Source: Deltaproteobacteria bacterium (GTDB lineage: Bacteria; Desulfobacterota; Binatia; UBA12015). Taken from it: DNA of 50,490 bases. The notes under the pieces were generated by a model. That model was given only the letters and a program-made list of their open reading frames with translations. It was not told the origin of the DNA and searched no databases. The DNA is taken from contig JAJCZO010000366.1 of NCBI GenBank assembly GCA_029262355.1, positions 1 through 50,490 of the forward strand, written 5' to 3'. A program made the translations under genes and the position numbers. Positions 41,680-50,490 of the stretch are shown here, one piece after another (the stretch's first letter is position 1; every line of letters starts with the position of its first letter).

Positions 41680-42621
41680 TCAGTTCGTCGCCTTGAACGA
41701 CGTCGAATCGTTCTTCTGCACGTTCCCAAGGCTCGCCGTGAAGCAGCCCTTTTCGTCCGTATGGAGCTGCACGGTAGCCGACGTGGTCCCCGCCAGGCCC
41801 GGCGCCAGACTCGGCAAGTTCGTCTGCCCAGCGTTCGCTCGGTTCTTGCCCTTGACGATGAGCTTCGACTTGCCAGTCGTGCCCGCTTTGAGAACCATCT
41901 TCAGGATGCCGTCCTGGGTGGTGGTTTTGTCGTTGAACACCAAGCCGGTGGGGGCAAGAGGATTCCCTACCGACTTCCAGCACGGCTTCGTCCCGCAGAT
42001 CTCGTTCGCGCCCCGAATCGTCATGTCTCCGACCAGGTTGTCGCCGTCGTCATAAACGCAAAGGGAGTACGAGCCCGCCGCAAAGTCGAAGGGGTCGCCG
42101 AGTTCCGAGCTGACGAGCGCCGGGCCCTTGGCCATCTTCACCGTCAACTTCTCCTTCCCGGCGGACTTCTCCGACACGATCAGAGCAGCCTTCCCGAAGC
42201 CGCCCGTGCAGCTCGAGGACGCCGTGGCCGGGCACCCGGAGCAGAGGACCCCGACATCCTCCTGATGGATGCAATTGTGGAATCCGAAGCCGTTGAAGGG
42301 GCAGTCGACGACGCGCGACTCGCCGCCGCCGCAGTTCACGTTATCCATCCAGATCTGACCCACGCCGGTCGGATAGGTGAATATCGGCGCTTCAATACCG
42401 CCCTCGAAGCCGAGCTGACGGCACGCGACCTCGGCGGACACGTTGCCGAAGAGATCGTCGCAAACGGTCCCCCACGCACCCGCGTGAAAGACTTCGACGC
42501 GGCCGTTCCGGCCTCCGTTATTGCCCGCAACCCGGATGTCGCCCTCCACGTCGCCCATCGACGCTGACGGCAGACCGAGGCAAGCAAGGGCCATGGCGAG
42601 AAAGATTGTCTTGAGTTTCAC
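41680..42621 (-). CDS. Secreted SRCR-domain protein
   Basis: A 313-residue protein, GTG start with AGGGAGGTG upstream. Signal peptide to about residue 22. Residues ~26-128 are a complete scavenger-receptor cysteine-rich domain: GDIRVAGNNGGRNGRVEVFH, AWGTVCDD, SAEVACRQLGFEGG, IWMDNVNCGGGESRVVDCPF and HQEDVGVLCSG, with the usual six or more cysteines. The second half (~135-313) is a beta-rich region with KLTVKMAKGPALVS and SKLIVKGKNRAN. SRCR domains are mainly animal receptors binding bacterial surfaces and are sparse in bacteria. Extracellular ligand binding is likely. Confidence 0.85.
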   Translation of the reverse strand: MKLKTIFLAMALACLGLPSASMGDVEGDIRVAGNNGGRNGRVEVFHAGAWGTVCDDLFGNVSAEVACRQLGFEGGIEAPIFTYPTGVGQIWMDNVNCGGGESRVVDCPFNGFGFHNCIHQEDVGVLCSGCPATASSSCTGGFGKAALIVSEKSAGKEKLTVKMAKGPALVSSELGDPFDFAAGSYSLCVYDDGDNLVGDMTIRGANEICGTKPCWKSVGNPLAPTGLVFNDKTTTQDGILKMVLKAGTTGKSKLIVKGKNRANAGQTNLPSLAPGLAGTTSATVQLHTDEKGCFTASLGNVQKNDSTSFKATN

Positions 42622-42858
42622 AGTGCACCTCCCTGGTGATGAAGCAGGCAACGGTTGGCGGAACGGATCGGCTCCATGGCCGAATGCCTGCGGCCGTGGG
42701 CTGTCTGAAGTAAGAGCCCTCCGTGGCCATGCCTCAGTGCAATCTCCGCGCCGCGCCCCGCAACCGTGCGACACCTACGCGCTGCCCGCTCAGCTCGGGG
42801 GTGCCGCCCCAACGCTGTCCAGAATCGGCCGCACACGTGACCGCCACGGCGGACACGT

Positions 42859-44430
42859 GTGGCGACCCCGAAGTTGCAACGGCCAGGGAATGTTGCCACG
42901 AAGGCCCCTGTGGATGCTTCTGCGATCGCAGCACTAGAGCGGGAACACGACCTGTACCGGAGGGTGCTCGAACTCGGCTGCCAGCAAGAGCTCCGACCCT
43001 TTGTCGGCGAAGCACTGGGACTTCTCTGTGAGGCCGCGGGGGCCCATCAGGGCTACCTCGAGCTGTCTGCCGGAGAGCAGCGCGACGAGCTACACTGGCA
43101 TGCAACGCACGGCTTCTCGGACTCACAGGTAGAGCGTGTCCGCTCGGAGATCTCCCGCGGCATCATCGCCGAGGCGATCGCAACCGGGGAAACCATCGTC
43201 ACGAGCTCAGCTCTGTCCGATGAACGCTTCGAAGCCCGAGCGAGCGTCCGCGGAGCGCGGATCGAAGCGGTACTCTGCGCACCCATCGGCAACACCCCGG
43301 TCCTCGGGGTCCTCTACCTCCAGCGGCGACTCGATCCGGGGGCCTTTGCTGAGACCACTGCCAAACTGGTCGAGACCATTGCCAACCACATCGCACCGTT
43401 CGCCGACCGACTCATCGCACGAGAGACCCAATCCATCGCCGCGGACCAAACACGAAAGCCGCGTGAGGGGCTGCGAAACCACGAGAGCCTCGTCGGCAAA
43501 AGTGAAGCCCTGGCGGCTGTGCTGAGCGACGTCGCCATGGCCGCTCCCCTCGACATCGGAGTACTCCTGACGGGCCCCTCGGGCACGGGCAAAACCGATG
43601 TCGCCCGGCTCATCCACGAAAACAGCTCCCGAGCGGGACGCCAGTTCGTCGAACTCAACTGCAACGCGATCCCGGAGTCACTCGTGGAGAGCGAACTCTT
43701 CGGTGCCGTTGCCGGGGCACACTCGACGGCTACGAAAACGACGGAGGGTAAGGTCGGTGCGGCCAAGGGCGGCACCTTATTCTTGGACGAGGTGGGCGAC
43801 CTACCACTCTCCGTTCAGGGCAAGCTACTCCAGCTGCTCCAGTCCCGCGTCTACTACCCTCTCGGAAGTACGCAGCCTCTCGCTGCGGACATCCGAATCG
43901 TGGCCGCAACCAACGCGAACCTCGAGACCGCAATGGCGGAGGGGACGTTCCGCGAAGACCTCTACTATCGCCTGACCGTACTCTCGATCGCGCTGCCATC
44001 GCTGGCCGAGCGGCGCGACGATATCCGGCTCCTCGCGCTCCACCTCTGCAGGATGGCGTGTGATCGCTACAAGCTGCCCCGACTGACGCTCTCGGACGCG
44101 CTCCTGCGCGCACTGGAAACGGCGGAATGGCCAGGGAACGTTCGACAGCTCGCACACGCGATCGAAGCGGCGGCCGTTCGAACGGCCGCGTCCGGCGGCC
44201 TTCAGCTCGAGCGCGCCCTCGTCTTCCCCAAGGCGTCCACCGACAACGACGCCACCGAGACCAGCGGGCTCACGTTCCAAGAAGCGACGCGCCGGTTCCA
44301 GGCAGACTTGTTGAGAACCACGTTCGAGGATACCGGCTGGAACATCCTCGAGGCATCTAGAAGACTCGAGCTCACGCGCTCGCACGTCTACACGCTCATC
44401 AAGGCGTTCGGCATCGAGCGAAAGCGATGA
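42859..44430 (+). CDS. NtrC-type regulator (GAF-AAA-Fis) lacking the GAFTGA sigma54 loop
   Basis: 523 residues. GAF domain about 40-185 (LGLLCEAAGAHQGYLEL, ARIEAVLCAPIG). AAA+ domain 208-440 with Walker A GPSGTGKT (239-246), LNCNAIPESLVESELFG and Walker B GGTLFLDEVGDLP (304-316), R-finger region FREDLYYRL. A Fis-type HTH ends the protein (WNILEASRRLELTRSHVYTL). The sigma54-contact loop reads GAHSTA (286-291) instead of GAFTGA, so opening of a sigma54 promoter is unlikely; such proteins often act as sigma70 regulators. GTG start uncertain. Divergent from the SRCR gene with 237 bases between. Confidence 0.8.
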   Translation: MATPKLQRPGNVATKAPVDASAIAALEREHDLYRRVLELGCQQELRPFVGEALGLLCEAAGAHQGYLELSAGEQRDELHWHATHGFSDSQVERVRSEISRGIIAEAIATGETIVTSSALSDERFEARASVRGARIEAVLCAPIGNTPVLGVLYLQRRLDPGAFAETTAKLVETIANHIAPFADRLIARETQSIAADQTRKPREGLRNHESLVGKSEALAAVLSDVAMAAPLDIGVLLTGPSGTGKTDVARLIHENSSRAGRQFVELNCNAIPESLVESELFGAVAGAHSTATKTTEGKVGAAKGGTLFLDEVGDLPLSVQGKLLQLLQSRVYYPLGSTQPLAADIRIVAATNANLETAMAEGTFREDLYYRLTVLSIALPSLAERRDDIRLLALHLCRMACDRYKLPRLTLSDALLRALETAEWPGNVRQLAHAIEAAAVRTAASGGLQLERALVFPKASTDNDATETSGLTFQEATRRFQADLLRTTFEDTGWNILEASRRLELTRSHVYTLIKAFGIERKR

Positions 44431-44688
44431 TCCCAGCGGGCCTCCGCAGTCCGCCCCGGCCCGCACGGTGCGTCGGCGCGCTTCTTTCGAGGACTTCCGG
44501 GCCGTAGCCAAGCGAATACCGTCACGAGATTCGGCGGATGCCGGCGATCCTCCTCTGGCTGGCACCGTCAACGGACGAATCGTGCAGCCGGTCGGGGGAT
44601 CAGCACTCCTCGCGGCACGCGAGATCGGTTGCCGAGTTGCAGAACCAGCTCTCGGTTCCCCCGCCCTCCATACCGAGCCGAATCCCCT

Positions 44689-45564
44689 TCAGCCCGAGCG
44701 CGTCTGCACCAGGAGTCTCGCCCGAAGCGCTTCGAGATCCGCGCGCACGCCACGCGTCCGACCGAGTTCCCGCAGCCGCTTTCGCAGACGGTCGATGTGG
44801 ATGCGGGCGCTCGTGCCGGTCGGATCAGCGGCCGGCCCAGGCAAGTACTCCCGGAAGAGCGGCTCCGCGCGAAGCTCCTCCCCACCCTCTTCGACGAGCT
44901 CGAACCCGGTCGGGGGCCTCACGCCGAACGTCACGTGCAGCGAGCGTCCCACCGGTGTCGTCGCGGCGTGGAAAAGTCCGCGCGGAAGGTAGAGAACGTC
45001 GCCCGCCGTCGTCACGACCTCGCAGGCGACGCGGTCACGCGCCAGATCGGAGGCCGCCTCGATGGCGCGCTTCCCCTGTTCGTCGGCATCGTCGCCGTCG
45101 AGTGGAAGCCGCGCACGCAGCGTCGAGATGCGCCACATCTTGGTGCCTGCGCATTGGACGATGAACGTTTCGTGCGGATCGAAGTGCATCGCGAACGGCG
45201 AGCCCGAAGCACCCGTCCAGTAGACGTTGGGCCAGACCAGGGCGCCGAAGCTTTGCGAGAGGGCCTCGCACAGCGCATCGACTTGGGGCGACAACCCGAC
45301 GGCGTCGTCCCAGACGAGAGGATTACCAGCCTCGAGATGGCGGCGCACCGCCTCTGGATCCCCAGGGGTATTGGGCCCTACACCGAAGCGCGTCACCCCG
45401 GACGGGTCCGTCTGGAGAGCCGCCCGGAGCAATCCCTCTTCGGAGAGGAGACGGCGGCCGCGCTCCGCAGCCCCGTCGCGATGGAGCGCCTCGCGCTCGT
45501 AGATCCGGACGAAGAAGTCCGCCTGAGAAGTCGGCGCGAGGAGCGCCGCGAGATCCTCCGCCAC
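44689..45564 (-). CDS. JmjC/cupin-4-type iron(II) oxygenase-like protein
   Basis: A 291-residue protein. GSPFAMHFDPHETFIVQCAG carries the H-x-D metal pair, and GDVLYLPRGLFHAATTP the distal His, as in ribosomal-oxygenase/cupin_4 (PF08007) proteins, Fe(II)/2-oxoglutarate enzymes. Residues near TKMWRIS could bind 2-oxoglutarate. The C-terminal part (IHIDRLRKRLRELG) is helical. GTG at 45564 is the first sensible start, 17 bases after the exported protein gene, so they are co-transcribed. Substrate unknown. Confidence 0.75.
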   Translation of the reverse strand: MAEDLAALLAPTSQADFFVRIYEREALHRDGAAERGRRLLSEEGLLRAALQTDPSGVTRFGVGPNTPGDPEAVRRHLEAGNPLVWDDAVGLSPQVDALCEALSQSFGALVWPNVYWTGASGSPFAMHFDPHETFIVQCAGTKMWRISTLRARLPLDGDDADEQGKRAIEAASDLARDRVACEVVTTAGDVLYLPRGLFHAATTPVGRSLHVTFGVRPPTGFELVEEGGEELRAEPLFREYLPGPAADPTGTSARIHIDRLRKRLRELGRTRGVRADLEALRARLLVQTRSG

Positions 45565-45581
45565 GGACGTGCCGCGACTGC

Positions 45582-46055
45582 CTACTTCTTGAGAGTCGCG
45601 CTCGGCGGGACCACGATCTCGACCTTTCCCGTGGCCGTGTCGTAGATCTCCAGAGACCCGGTCGTCTCCTTGGCGCACTTCTTCTGCACCAGGATCTCGC
45701 CACGGACGGCGGCCCGTGCCCCGGGGGCGAGACCGAGCGTGCTGCCGTCGAGTTCGATGTGGCCCGACTTCGCGGCACCCGTGAGATCGATCGGCCCCTG
45801 TGCCGCCACGTCGCCGGCGGCGTCGTAGAGTCGAAGGACGGCGCCGCACTCCTTGCTCAGGTTCTTGGCGGCATTGAAGTCCGACCCGTGGAACCGAGAT
45901 ACCGTTAGCCGCATCGTCTGATCCGCGGTCAGTCCAACGGCAGCGAACCGGCCGAAGGGCTCCGCTGCCTCAGCGCCGGCGGCGCCTCCCACCAACGCAG
46001 CCGCGACGCCAAGCCCTGTCCCCTGAACCTTCCACTGACGAGTTCTCTTTGCCAT
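45582..46055 (-). CDS. Small exported protein of unknown function
   Basis: A 157-residue protein; signal peptide MAKRTRQWKVQG, hydrophobic to ~30 (AAGAEA cleavage). Mature part is beta-type (RLTVSRFHGSDFNAAK, AVLRLYDAAGDV, AVRGEILVQKKCAKE, GSLEIYDTATGKVEI) with two cysteines. No family recognised. ATG 46055 chosen for the signal peptide. First gene of the pair with the JmjC-type oxygenase, which may or may not act on it. Confidence 0.6.
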   Translation of the reverse strand: MAKRTRQWKVQGTGLGVAAALVGGAAGAEAAEPFGRFAAVGLTADQTMRLTVSRFHGSDFNAAKNLSKECGAVLRLYDAAGDVAAQGPIDLTGAAKSGHIELDGSTLGLAPGARAAVRGEILVQKKCAKETTGSLEIYDTATGKVEIVVPPSATLKK

Positions 46056-46279
46056 GGACGTCAGAGTCGCACACCAGGGGCGCGCCGGGAAAGCCAAAAC
46101 TGCGTCCCGCTCCTTGTTGCGTGCCGCCGCCGGGGCTCGGGATCCGCGATGAAATCGACCCTACTTCCGGCGAAAGGCGCCCAACGTCAGGCAGCGTGCG
46201 CTCGTTGCTGCACGAGCATGTCGCCTCGCTCTTCGGGCCCACTTCTCCCGTCCTCCCGTTTGGCATACCCTCCCAACCC

Positions 46280-46663
46280 ATGGAAACTCGCCCCTACTTC
46301 GTGTTCGGCGACCTCCTCGCCAACGCCACCGCCGGTGCCTTGGTCGGCGCGATCAGCGCACTGATCTTCGGCCCGAGCTGGAACATGCTCGTGGCGATGT
46401 TCGTCGGAATGGCGATCGGCATGGTGCTCTCGCTCCCCCTCGCCCTTGGCCTCGGTGCGTTGTTCGGTGCGATGGAGGTCATGGTCCCCGTGATGACGAC
46501 CGGCATGGTTGCCGGCATGGTTGTTTCGATGAGAGCCTCAATGGGTGATGTCGGCCTCGGTCGCGCGGCCGAGATCGGTATGATGAGCGGGGTCGGCGTG
46601 ATGATCGCGACGTACCTCGCGAACGCGGTGATCAAGCGGAGGGCGCCGAAATGGACGCAGTGA
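46280..46663 (+). CDS. Small polytopic membrane protein
   Basis: A 127-residue protein with about four membrane helices and very Met/Gly-rich helices (NMLVAMFVGMAIGMVLSLPL, VMVPVMTTGMVAGMVVSM). No family recognised. Overlaps the methyltransferase gene by 13 bases, so translationally coupled. It may anchor or serve that enzyme; metal binding through Met is possible but unproven. Confidence 0.6.
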   Translation: METRPYFVFGDLLANATAGALVGAISALIFGPSWNMLVAMFVGMAIGMVLSLPLALGLGALFGAMEVMVPVMTTGMVAGMVVSMRASMGDVGLGRAAEIGMMSGVGVMIATYLANAVIKRRAPKWTQ

Positions 46664-47256
46664 CCAAGGCGAAGTGGGACAAAGTCGCTCCGAACTTCGA
46701 CGTGATGAGTGGCTACGGCCCCGAGAAGCGCTGGGCCCCGTACAAGCGCGAGCTCTTCTCCAAGATGGGCGACGGCCGGATTCTCTTTCTCGCCGTCGGC
46801 ACCGGTCTCGACATCCCCTTCTTCCCGCCACGCAAGAGCGTCGTCGGAATCGACATCAGCGACAAGATGCTCGAAGTCGCGAAGCCCCGGATCGACGCCT
46901 ACGACGGCGAGATCGAGACGCACCCGATGGACGTCCACGAGATGCCCTTCGGCGACGGCTCGTTCGATCAGGTGTTCACGTCTTGCACCTTCTGCTCCGT
47001 ACCGACCCCCGTCCAGGGTCTGGCCCAGCTTCGACGCGTCCTGCGGCCGGGAGGCGATCTATACATGTTCGAGCACACGGGCAGCCGCTACTACCCGTTC
47101 CGACTGATGATGAACCTGATGACTCCGCTGACGAGCCGGCTGGGGCCGGAGATGAACCGAGACACGGTCCACAACGTCGGCGCCGCAGGCTTCGAGCTTC
47201 GGGAGGTCCAGCACGTGTATCTCGACGTGGTAAAGACCATCCATGCGACCGCCTGA
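46651..47256 (+). CDS. Class I SAM methyltransferase, UbiE/PmtA-like
   Basis: A 201-residue protein. Motif I ILFLAVGTGLDIPFFP, then VVGIDISDKMLEVAKPRI, motif II region FDQVFTSCTFCSVP and motif III LRRVLRPGGDLYMFEH match the UbiE/phosphatidylethanolamine N-methyltransferase type. The segment GSRYYPFRLMMNLMTPLT with the preceding membrane-protein gene points to a lipid or quinone substrate, which is inference. Coupled to the upstream membrane protein by overlap. Confidence 0.75.
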   Translation: MDAVTKAKWDKVAPNFDVMSGYGPEKRWAPYKRELFSKMGDGRILFLAVGTGLDIPFFPPRKSVVGIDISDKMLEVAKPRIDAYDGEIETHPMDVHEMPFGDGSFDQVFTSCTFCSVPTPVQGLAQLRRVLRPGGDLYMFEHTGSRYYPFRLMMNLMTPLTSRLGPEMNRDTVHNVGAAGFELREVQHVYLDVVKTIHATA

Positions 47257-47406
47257 GGGTACCGACGCCTCCTCCGCGGAAGGACCACCCAGTCCGACGA
47301 CAGCCTCACCTACAGCAAGGAAATTCTCGACACTGCTCCTTCCCGCTGTCCGCGGACGCCCGTAGCGACGTCGCGCTCTCGACCGCGGGGCAGATGCCTC
47401 TGCTAC

Positions 47407-47793
47407 CTAACCACGCAGCCAGACGAGTGCGTCCGCTTTCTGTTCCGTAGTGAAGTGCTTGATGTCGGGCTTGGTGATCGGGTCGATGATCCTCGCGTAG
47501 AGGTCGAGCCAGCCGGCATCTCCAACGATCGCCATGCGTTCGACCGCAGACATGATGGTCCCGAGATGCTTCAGCTTGTCGAGGATCATCGAGGCGTCGA
47601 TACTCGGTATGGCCGACATCTCGGCGTAGACTCGGATCTTCGTTCCGCCGGCCTTCGCGTCATCGAAGCGTTTGTACACGGCTTCCACGAGATCTTCGCT
47701 GATCTCTCCCTTCTGGGTTGCGTAGGCGAGGAGCCCGCCTGCGGGGTCGTCGATGTGGAGCAGTCGAATTCCGGATTGTTCGTCTCCAGCCAT
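47407..47793 (-). CDS. SpoIIAA-like (STAS-related) protein
   Basis: A 128-residue protein of the DUF3478/SpoIIAA-like family (PF11964): RVYAEMSAIPSIDASMILDK, AVERMAIVGDAGWLD and a final EQKADALVWLRG. These bind lipids or act as small regulators; function not settled. Start ATG 47793 with GGAGG upstream; the frame is open to 48222 but overlaps the next gene. Divergent from the CaiB gene. Confidence 0.75.
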   Translation of the reverse strand: MAGDEQSGIRLLHIDDPAGGLLAYATQKGEISEDLVEAVYKRFDDAKAGGTKIRVYAEMSAIPSIDASMILDKLKHLGTIMSAVERMAIVGDAGWLDLYARIIDPITKPDIKHFTTEQKADALVWLRG

Positions 47794-47981
47794 CAGATCC
47801 TCCATCTCAGTTGGTTGCCGCCCGCGGCCTCCGATCCCTGCAGCTCGATGGCGGGAGGATTCAACGAGAAGCCGGGGTCGGGGAGTGTACCAAGCGGCCG
47901 GATGCAGGTCCTGCCAGCGACGGACGCGCGGGGAAGAGAACGAGTGGATTTGTCGGCACGAAACACGATATCCGCAGGCTC

Positions 47982-50411
47982 GTGCTCTCACATCTCCGCG
48001 TACTCGACCTGACCGACGGCGGGGCCGGCATTGCCGGTCAGATGCTCGGCGACCTCGGTGCCGACGTGATCCTCGTCGAACCACCCGAAGGCGTCCTGTC
48101 CCGTCGCCTCGGGCCCTTCGCCGACGACATCGAAGACGTCGACCACAGCCTCGAATTCTGGAGCGTCCACCGCGGAAAGCGCTCCGTTTCGATCGACCTC
48201 GAAGCCGACGCGGGCCGGGCACAGTTGACGAAGCTCGCGGCTTCCGCGGACATCTGGATCGACCAGCGTCCCATCGGGCAGCTCGACGCAGTGGGACTGG
48301 GCTACGGCGATCTCGCCCGACTCGCTCCGAGACTTATCCACGCATCCATCACACCGTTCGGAGAGATCGGACCCAAACGCGGCTGGGCGGCGACCGACCT
48401 CACGGTGACCGCCTCATCGCACGCGATGTGGCTGACCGGTGACTCGGATCGCGCGCCGCTGTCCTGCTCCGTACCGCAAGCCTTCCAGCATGCCGGAGCC
48501 GAAGCCGCGGCCATGGTGCTCTTGGCGCTTGCCGAGCGCGCACGGTCTGGCCGTGGGCAGCACATCGACGTCTCCGCTCAGACCGCCATGATGACGTGCT
48601 CGCAATCGACGTTGCTCGCACACGCCTGGAACGACCGGCCGCTGTCCCGCTCAGGAGGTGGGGTGAAAGTCGGCGACTTCCGCCTGCGCTTCGTCTACGA
48701 GTGCCGCGACGGCTTCGTCAATCTCACGTTTCTATTTGGCGAACCCCTCGGTCACGCAACTGCGCGCTTCTTTGCATGGATGGATGAGGAAGGCTTCTCC
48801 AACGACGAGCTCCGAGGTGAAGACTGGGTCGCCTACGGCGTGAAGATTCTCAGCGCAGGAACGACGACCGAAGATCACGAGCGGGTCCTCAGTGCCATCG
48901 AGACGTTTACGCGTACGAAGACCAAGGCGGAACTATTCGCCGCAGCCTTTGAGCGCAAACTGCTCCTCGTACCGTTGTCCGATTGCAGCGACCTGCTCCG
49001 CTCAGACCAACTCGCACGACGCGACTTCTGGGCATCGATCGACAACCCCGTCGTCGGACGCGAGATACGGCATCCCGGACCGTTCGCGCGGTTCAGCGAG
49101 ACCCCGCTTTGCTTGGAGAAGCCGCCGCCGCGACTCGGCGAGCATACCACAGACGTTCTGGTCGCAGCGCGCCGCGACGTCTCGGTGCAACCCTCCGCGA
49201 CCGGGCGCGCGCTCCCTCTCACGGGCCTCAAGATATTGGATTTCACCTGGGTCTACGCAGGCCCGGCCATCACTCGCATGCTCGCGGAATACGGCGCGAC
49301 GGTCGTAAAGGCCGAGTCGGTCTCCGCGTACGACGCCCTGCGCGCGAACGGGCCCTTCAAAGATGCGAAGGGCGGGCAGGAACGCTCTGCGAACTTTGCG
49401 AACGTCAACATCGGCAAGATCAGCCTCGGCTTGAACATGAAGGCCGAAGGCGCGCGCGACCTCGCGCTCCGACTGGTCGACTGGGCCGACGTCGTCGTCG
49501 AGAACTTTTCGCCCCGCGCCATGAAATCGTGGAAGCTCGACTACGCGACACTCCGAGAGCGCAAGCCCGACATCGTGATGCTCTCGACCTGCCTGTCGGG
49601 CGCCACGGGTCCGGAAGCCGCCCTCGCCGGCTACGGCACGATGGGCGCGGCACTCGCCGGCTTCGGCTTCGTCACCGGCTGGCCGGACCGCCGCCCGGCG
49701 GCGCCGTTCATGGCCTATACCGACTATGTCTCGCCTCGCTTCAGCGCGGCAGCCCTTCTGGCCGCGCTCGAGCACCGCCGCCGTACCGGAATCGGCCAAC
49801 ACATCGACGTGTCCCAAGCCGAGTGCTCCATGCACTTCCTCGGCTCAGCGATTCTGGACGCTTCGGTCAACGGACGGGTCGCCTCGGGCCGCGGGAACGA
49901 CTCGCTTCACTACGCGCCATCGGGAGTCTACCGCGCGCGTGGCAACGATCGATGGATCGCGATCGCCGCACCAGACGACGCCTCATGGAAGGCCCTCACC
50001 GGCGTCGCAGCGGCCGGCTGGGCAGACGACCCCCGCTTCGAGAACGTCACGGCGCGGATGGAGAATCGCCCTGCCCTGAACGCCACCATCGAGGCCTGGA
50101 CGTCCAGCCGCGACGTAGAGGAGCTCGAATCCGCGCTCCAAGCCGTGATGGTGCCCTCTCACCGGGTGAGCACCAGCCCGGACGCTTGCGCAGACCCTCA
50201 CCTTCACGCGCGCGGCCACTTTGTCGAGCTCGACCACGCCGAACTCGGCCCGATGCCCTACGAGAACGCGCGGTCGCGCTTCTCGGCAACCCCGGCACGG
50301 CCGACTCCTTGCCCGACGCTCGGGCAGCACAACAGCTACGTCCTCGAAGAGATCCTCGGCCTCTCGGAACAAGAGATCGTCGAGCTCGTGATCGCCGGGG
50401 CGATCGAGTAG
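47982..50411 (+). CDS. Fused double CaiB/BaiF-family CoA-transferase-type protein
   Basis: 809 residues, GTG start. Two CaiB domains in tandem: ~1-395 (LRVLDLTDGGAGIAGQMLGD, HRGKRSVSIDLEADAGRAQL, GRGQHIDVSAQTAMMTC) and ~405-809 (LKILDFTWVYAGPAITRMLA, NVNIGKISLGLNMKAEGA, FSPRAMKSWKLDYATLRERK, GIGQHIDVSQAECSMHF). The second half keeps the Asp of the active-site region (MAYTDYVSPRFSAAALL); the first has SCSVPQAFQHAGAEAAA there, so its Asp seems lost. Such enzymes move CoA between carboxylates. Intradimer use is likely since the family works as interlocked dimers. Substrate unknown. Confidence 0.85.
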   Translation: MLSHLRVLDLTDGGAGIAGQMLGDLGADVILVEPPEGVLSRRLGPFADDIEDVDHSLEFWSVHRGKRSVSIDLEADAGRAQLTKLAASADIWIDQRPIGQLDAVGLGYGDLARLAPRLIHASITPFGEIGPKRGWAATDLTVTASSHAMWLTGDSDRAPLSCSVPQAFQHAGAEAAAMVLLALAERARSGRGQHIDVSAQTAMMTCSQSTLLAHAWNDRPLSRSGGGVKVGDFRLRFVYECRDGFVNLTFLFGEPLGHATARFFAWMDEEGFSNDELRGEDWVAYGVKILSAGTTTEDHERVLSAIETFTRTKTKAELFAAAFERKLLLVPLSDCSDLLRSDQLARRDFWASIDNPVVGREIRHPGPFARFSETPLCLEKPPPRLGEHTTDVLVAARRDVSVQPSATGRALPLTGLKILDFTWVYAGPAITRMLAEYGATVVKAESVSAYDALRANGPFKDAKGGQERSANFANVNIGKISLGLNMKAEGARDLALRLVDWADVVVENFSPRAMKSWKLDYATLRERKPDIVMLSTCLSGATGPEAALAGYGTMGAALAGFGFVTGWPDRRPAAPFMAYTDYVSPRFSAAALLAALEHRRRTGIGQHIDVSQAECSMHFLGSAILDASVNGRVASGRGNDSLHYAPSGVYRARGNDRWIAIAAPDDASWKALTGVAAAGWADDPRFENVTARMENRPALNATIEAWTSSRDVEELESALQAVMVPSHRVSTSPDACADPHLHARGHFVELDHAELGPMPYENARSRFSATPARPTPCPTLGQHNSYVLEEILGLSEQEIVELVIAGAIE

Positions 50412-50490
50412 CTGCGGGCACAGCGCCGGCAATACCCCGGCGACGCGAGCCATCGCTGCCCCGAACGATCCGCGATCAGGCCGTCGCCGG

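Noticed and set aside
44431..44688. Open frames between the NtrC-type and JmjC-type genes
   Set aside because: All phases look non-coding; this is a convergent gap with nothing recognised.

Overview
The window is high-GC DNA (clearly above 60% by eye) from a Gram-negative bacterium. It has several outer-membrane porins, Lys/Cys-type exported proteins and lipoproteins, an F420-type luciferase-like oxidoreductase, a fused CaiB enzyme and secreted proteins with Pro-Thr linkers. This mix suggests an uncultured Deltaproteobacteria-like lineage (Binatota or Myxococcota type). That placement is an inference from gene content; no rRNA or ribosomal gene is present to confirm it.

Left part (1-5.5 kb): surface-glycan genes. 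A GT2 glycosyltransferase runs in from the left edge. It faces an opposing operon of a GT39-like membrane glycosyltransferase, a TTG-started FdtA-type sugar ketoisomerase and a WecD-like N-acetyltransferase. A divergent sulfatase-fold lipoprotein lacks the formylglycine Cys. From 5.6 to 8.4 kb lies a small mobile island: a truncated MobF relaxase, a ribbon-helix-helix accessory gene, an oriT-like non-coding stretch, a ParDE toxin-antitoxin pair and an unknown gene. It is bounded by imperfect direct repeats, and the relaxase breaks exactly at one of them.

Middle part (8.5-31.6 kb): an LLM oxidoreductase, two paralogous small exported Cys proteins and a TMTC-like TPR membrane protein. Then comes a minus-strand operon of a DUF692/MNIO-family iron oxidase, a partner protein and an OprP-like porin. 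This looks like RiPP-type peptide modification, but no precursor is evident. A damaged secreted metallo-beta-lactamase-fold gene stands divergent to it. A second minus-strand operon pairs a biuret-hydrolase-like amidase with a urea transporter, a ChrR-type cupin and an OprB porin, next to a large ATPase regulator. A GH18 chitinase with two CBM5/12 domains, an atypical response regulator, and a Tat-exported tyrosinase, acetolactate-decarboxylase-fold lipoprotein and monoheme cytochrome c follow.

Right part (31.6-50.5 kb): secreted repeat proteins and an Erg6-like methyltransferase. Between 35.2 and 39.1 kb three copies of a tRNA-Gly(CCC) anticodon-arm sequence bound two modules: VapBC, and an unknown helical-repeat gene plus a Fic AMPylator. 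The rest holds an OprP-type porin, an SCP2-like protein, a secreted SRCR-domain protein, a sigma54-type activator lacking GAFTGA, a JmjC/cupin oxygenase with an exported partner, a membrane-protein/methyltransferase pair, an SpoIIAA-like protein and a double CaiB CoA-transferase that ends just before the right edge.
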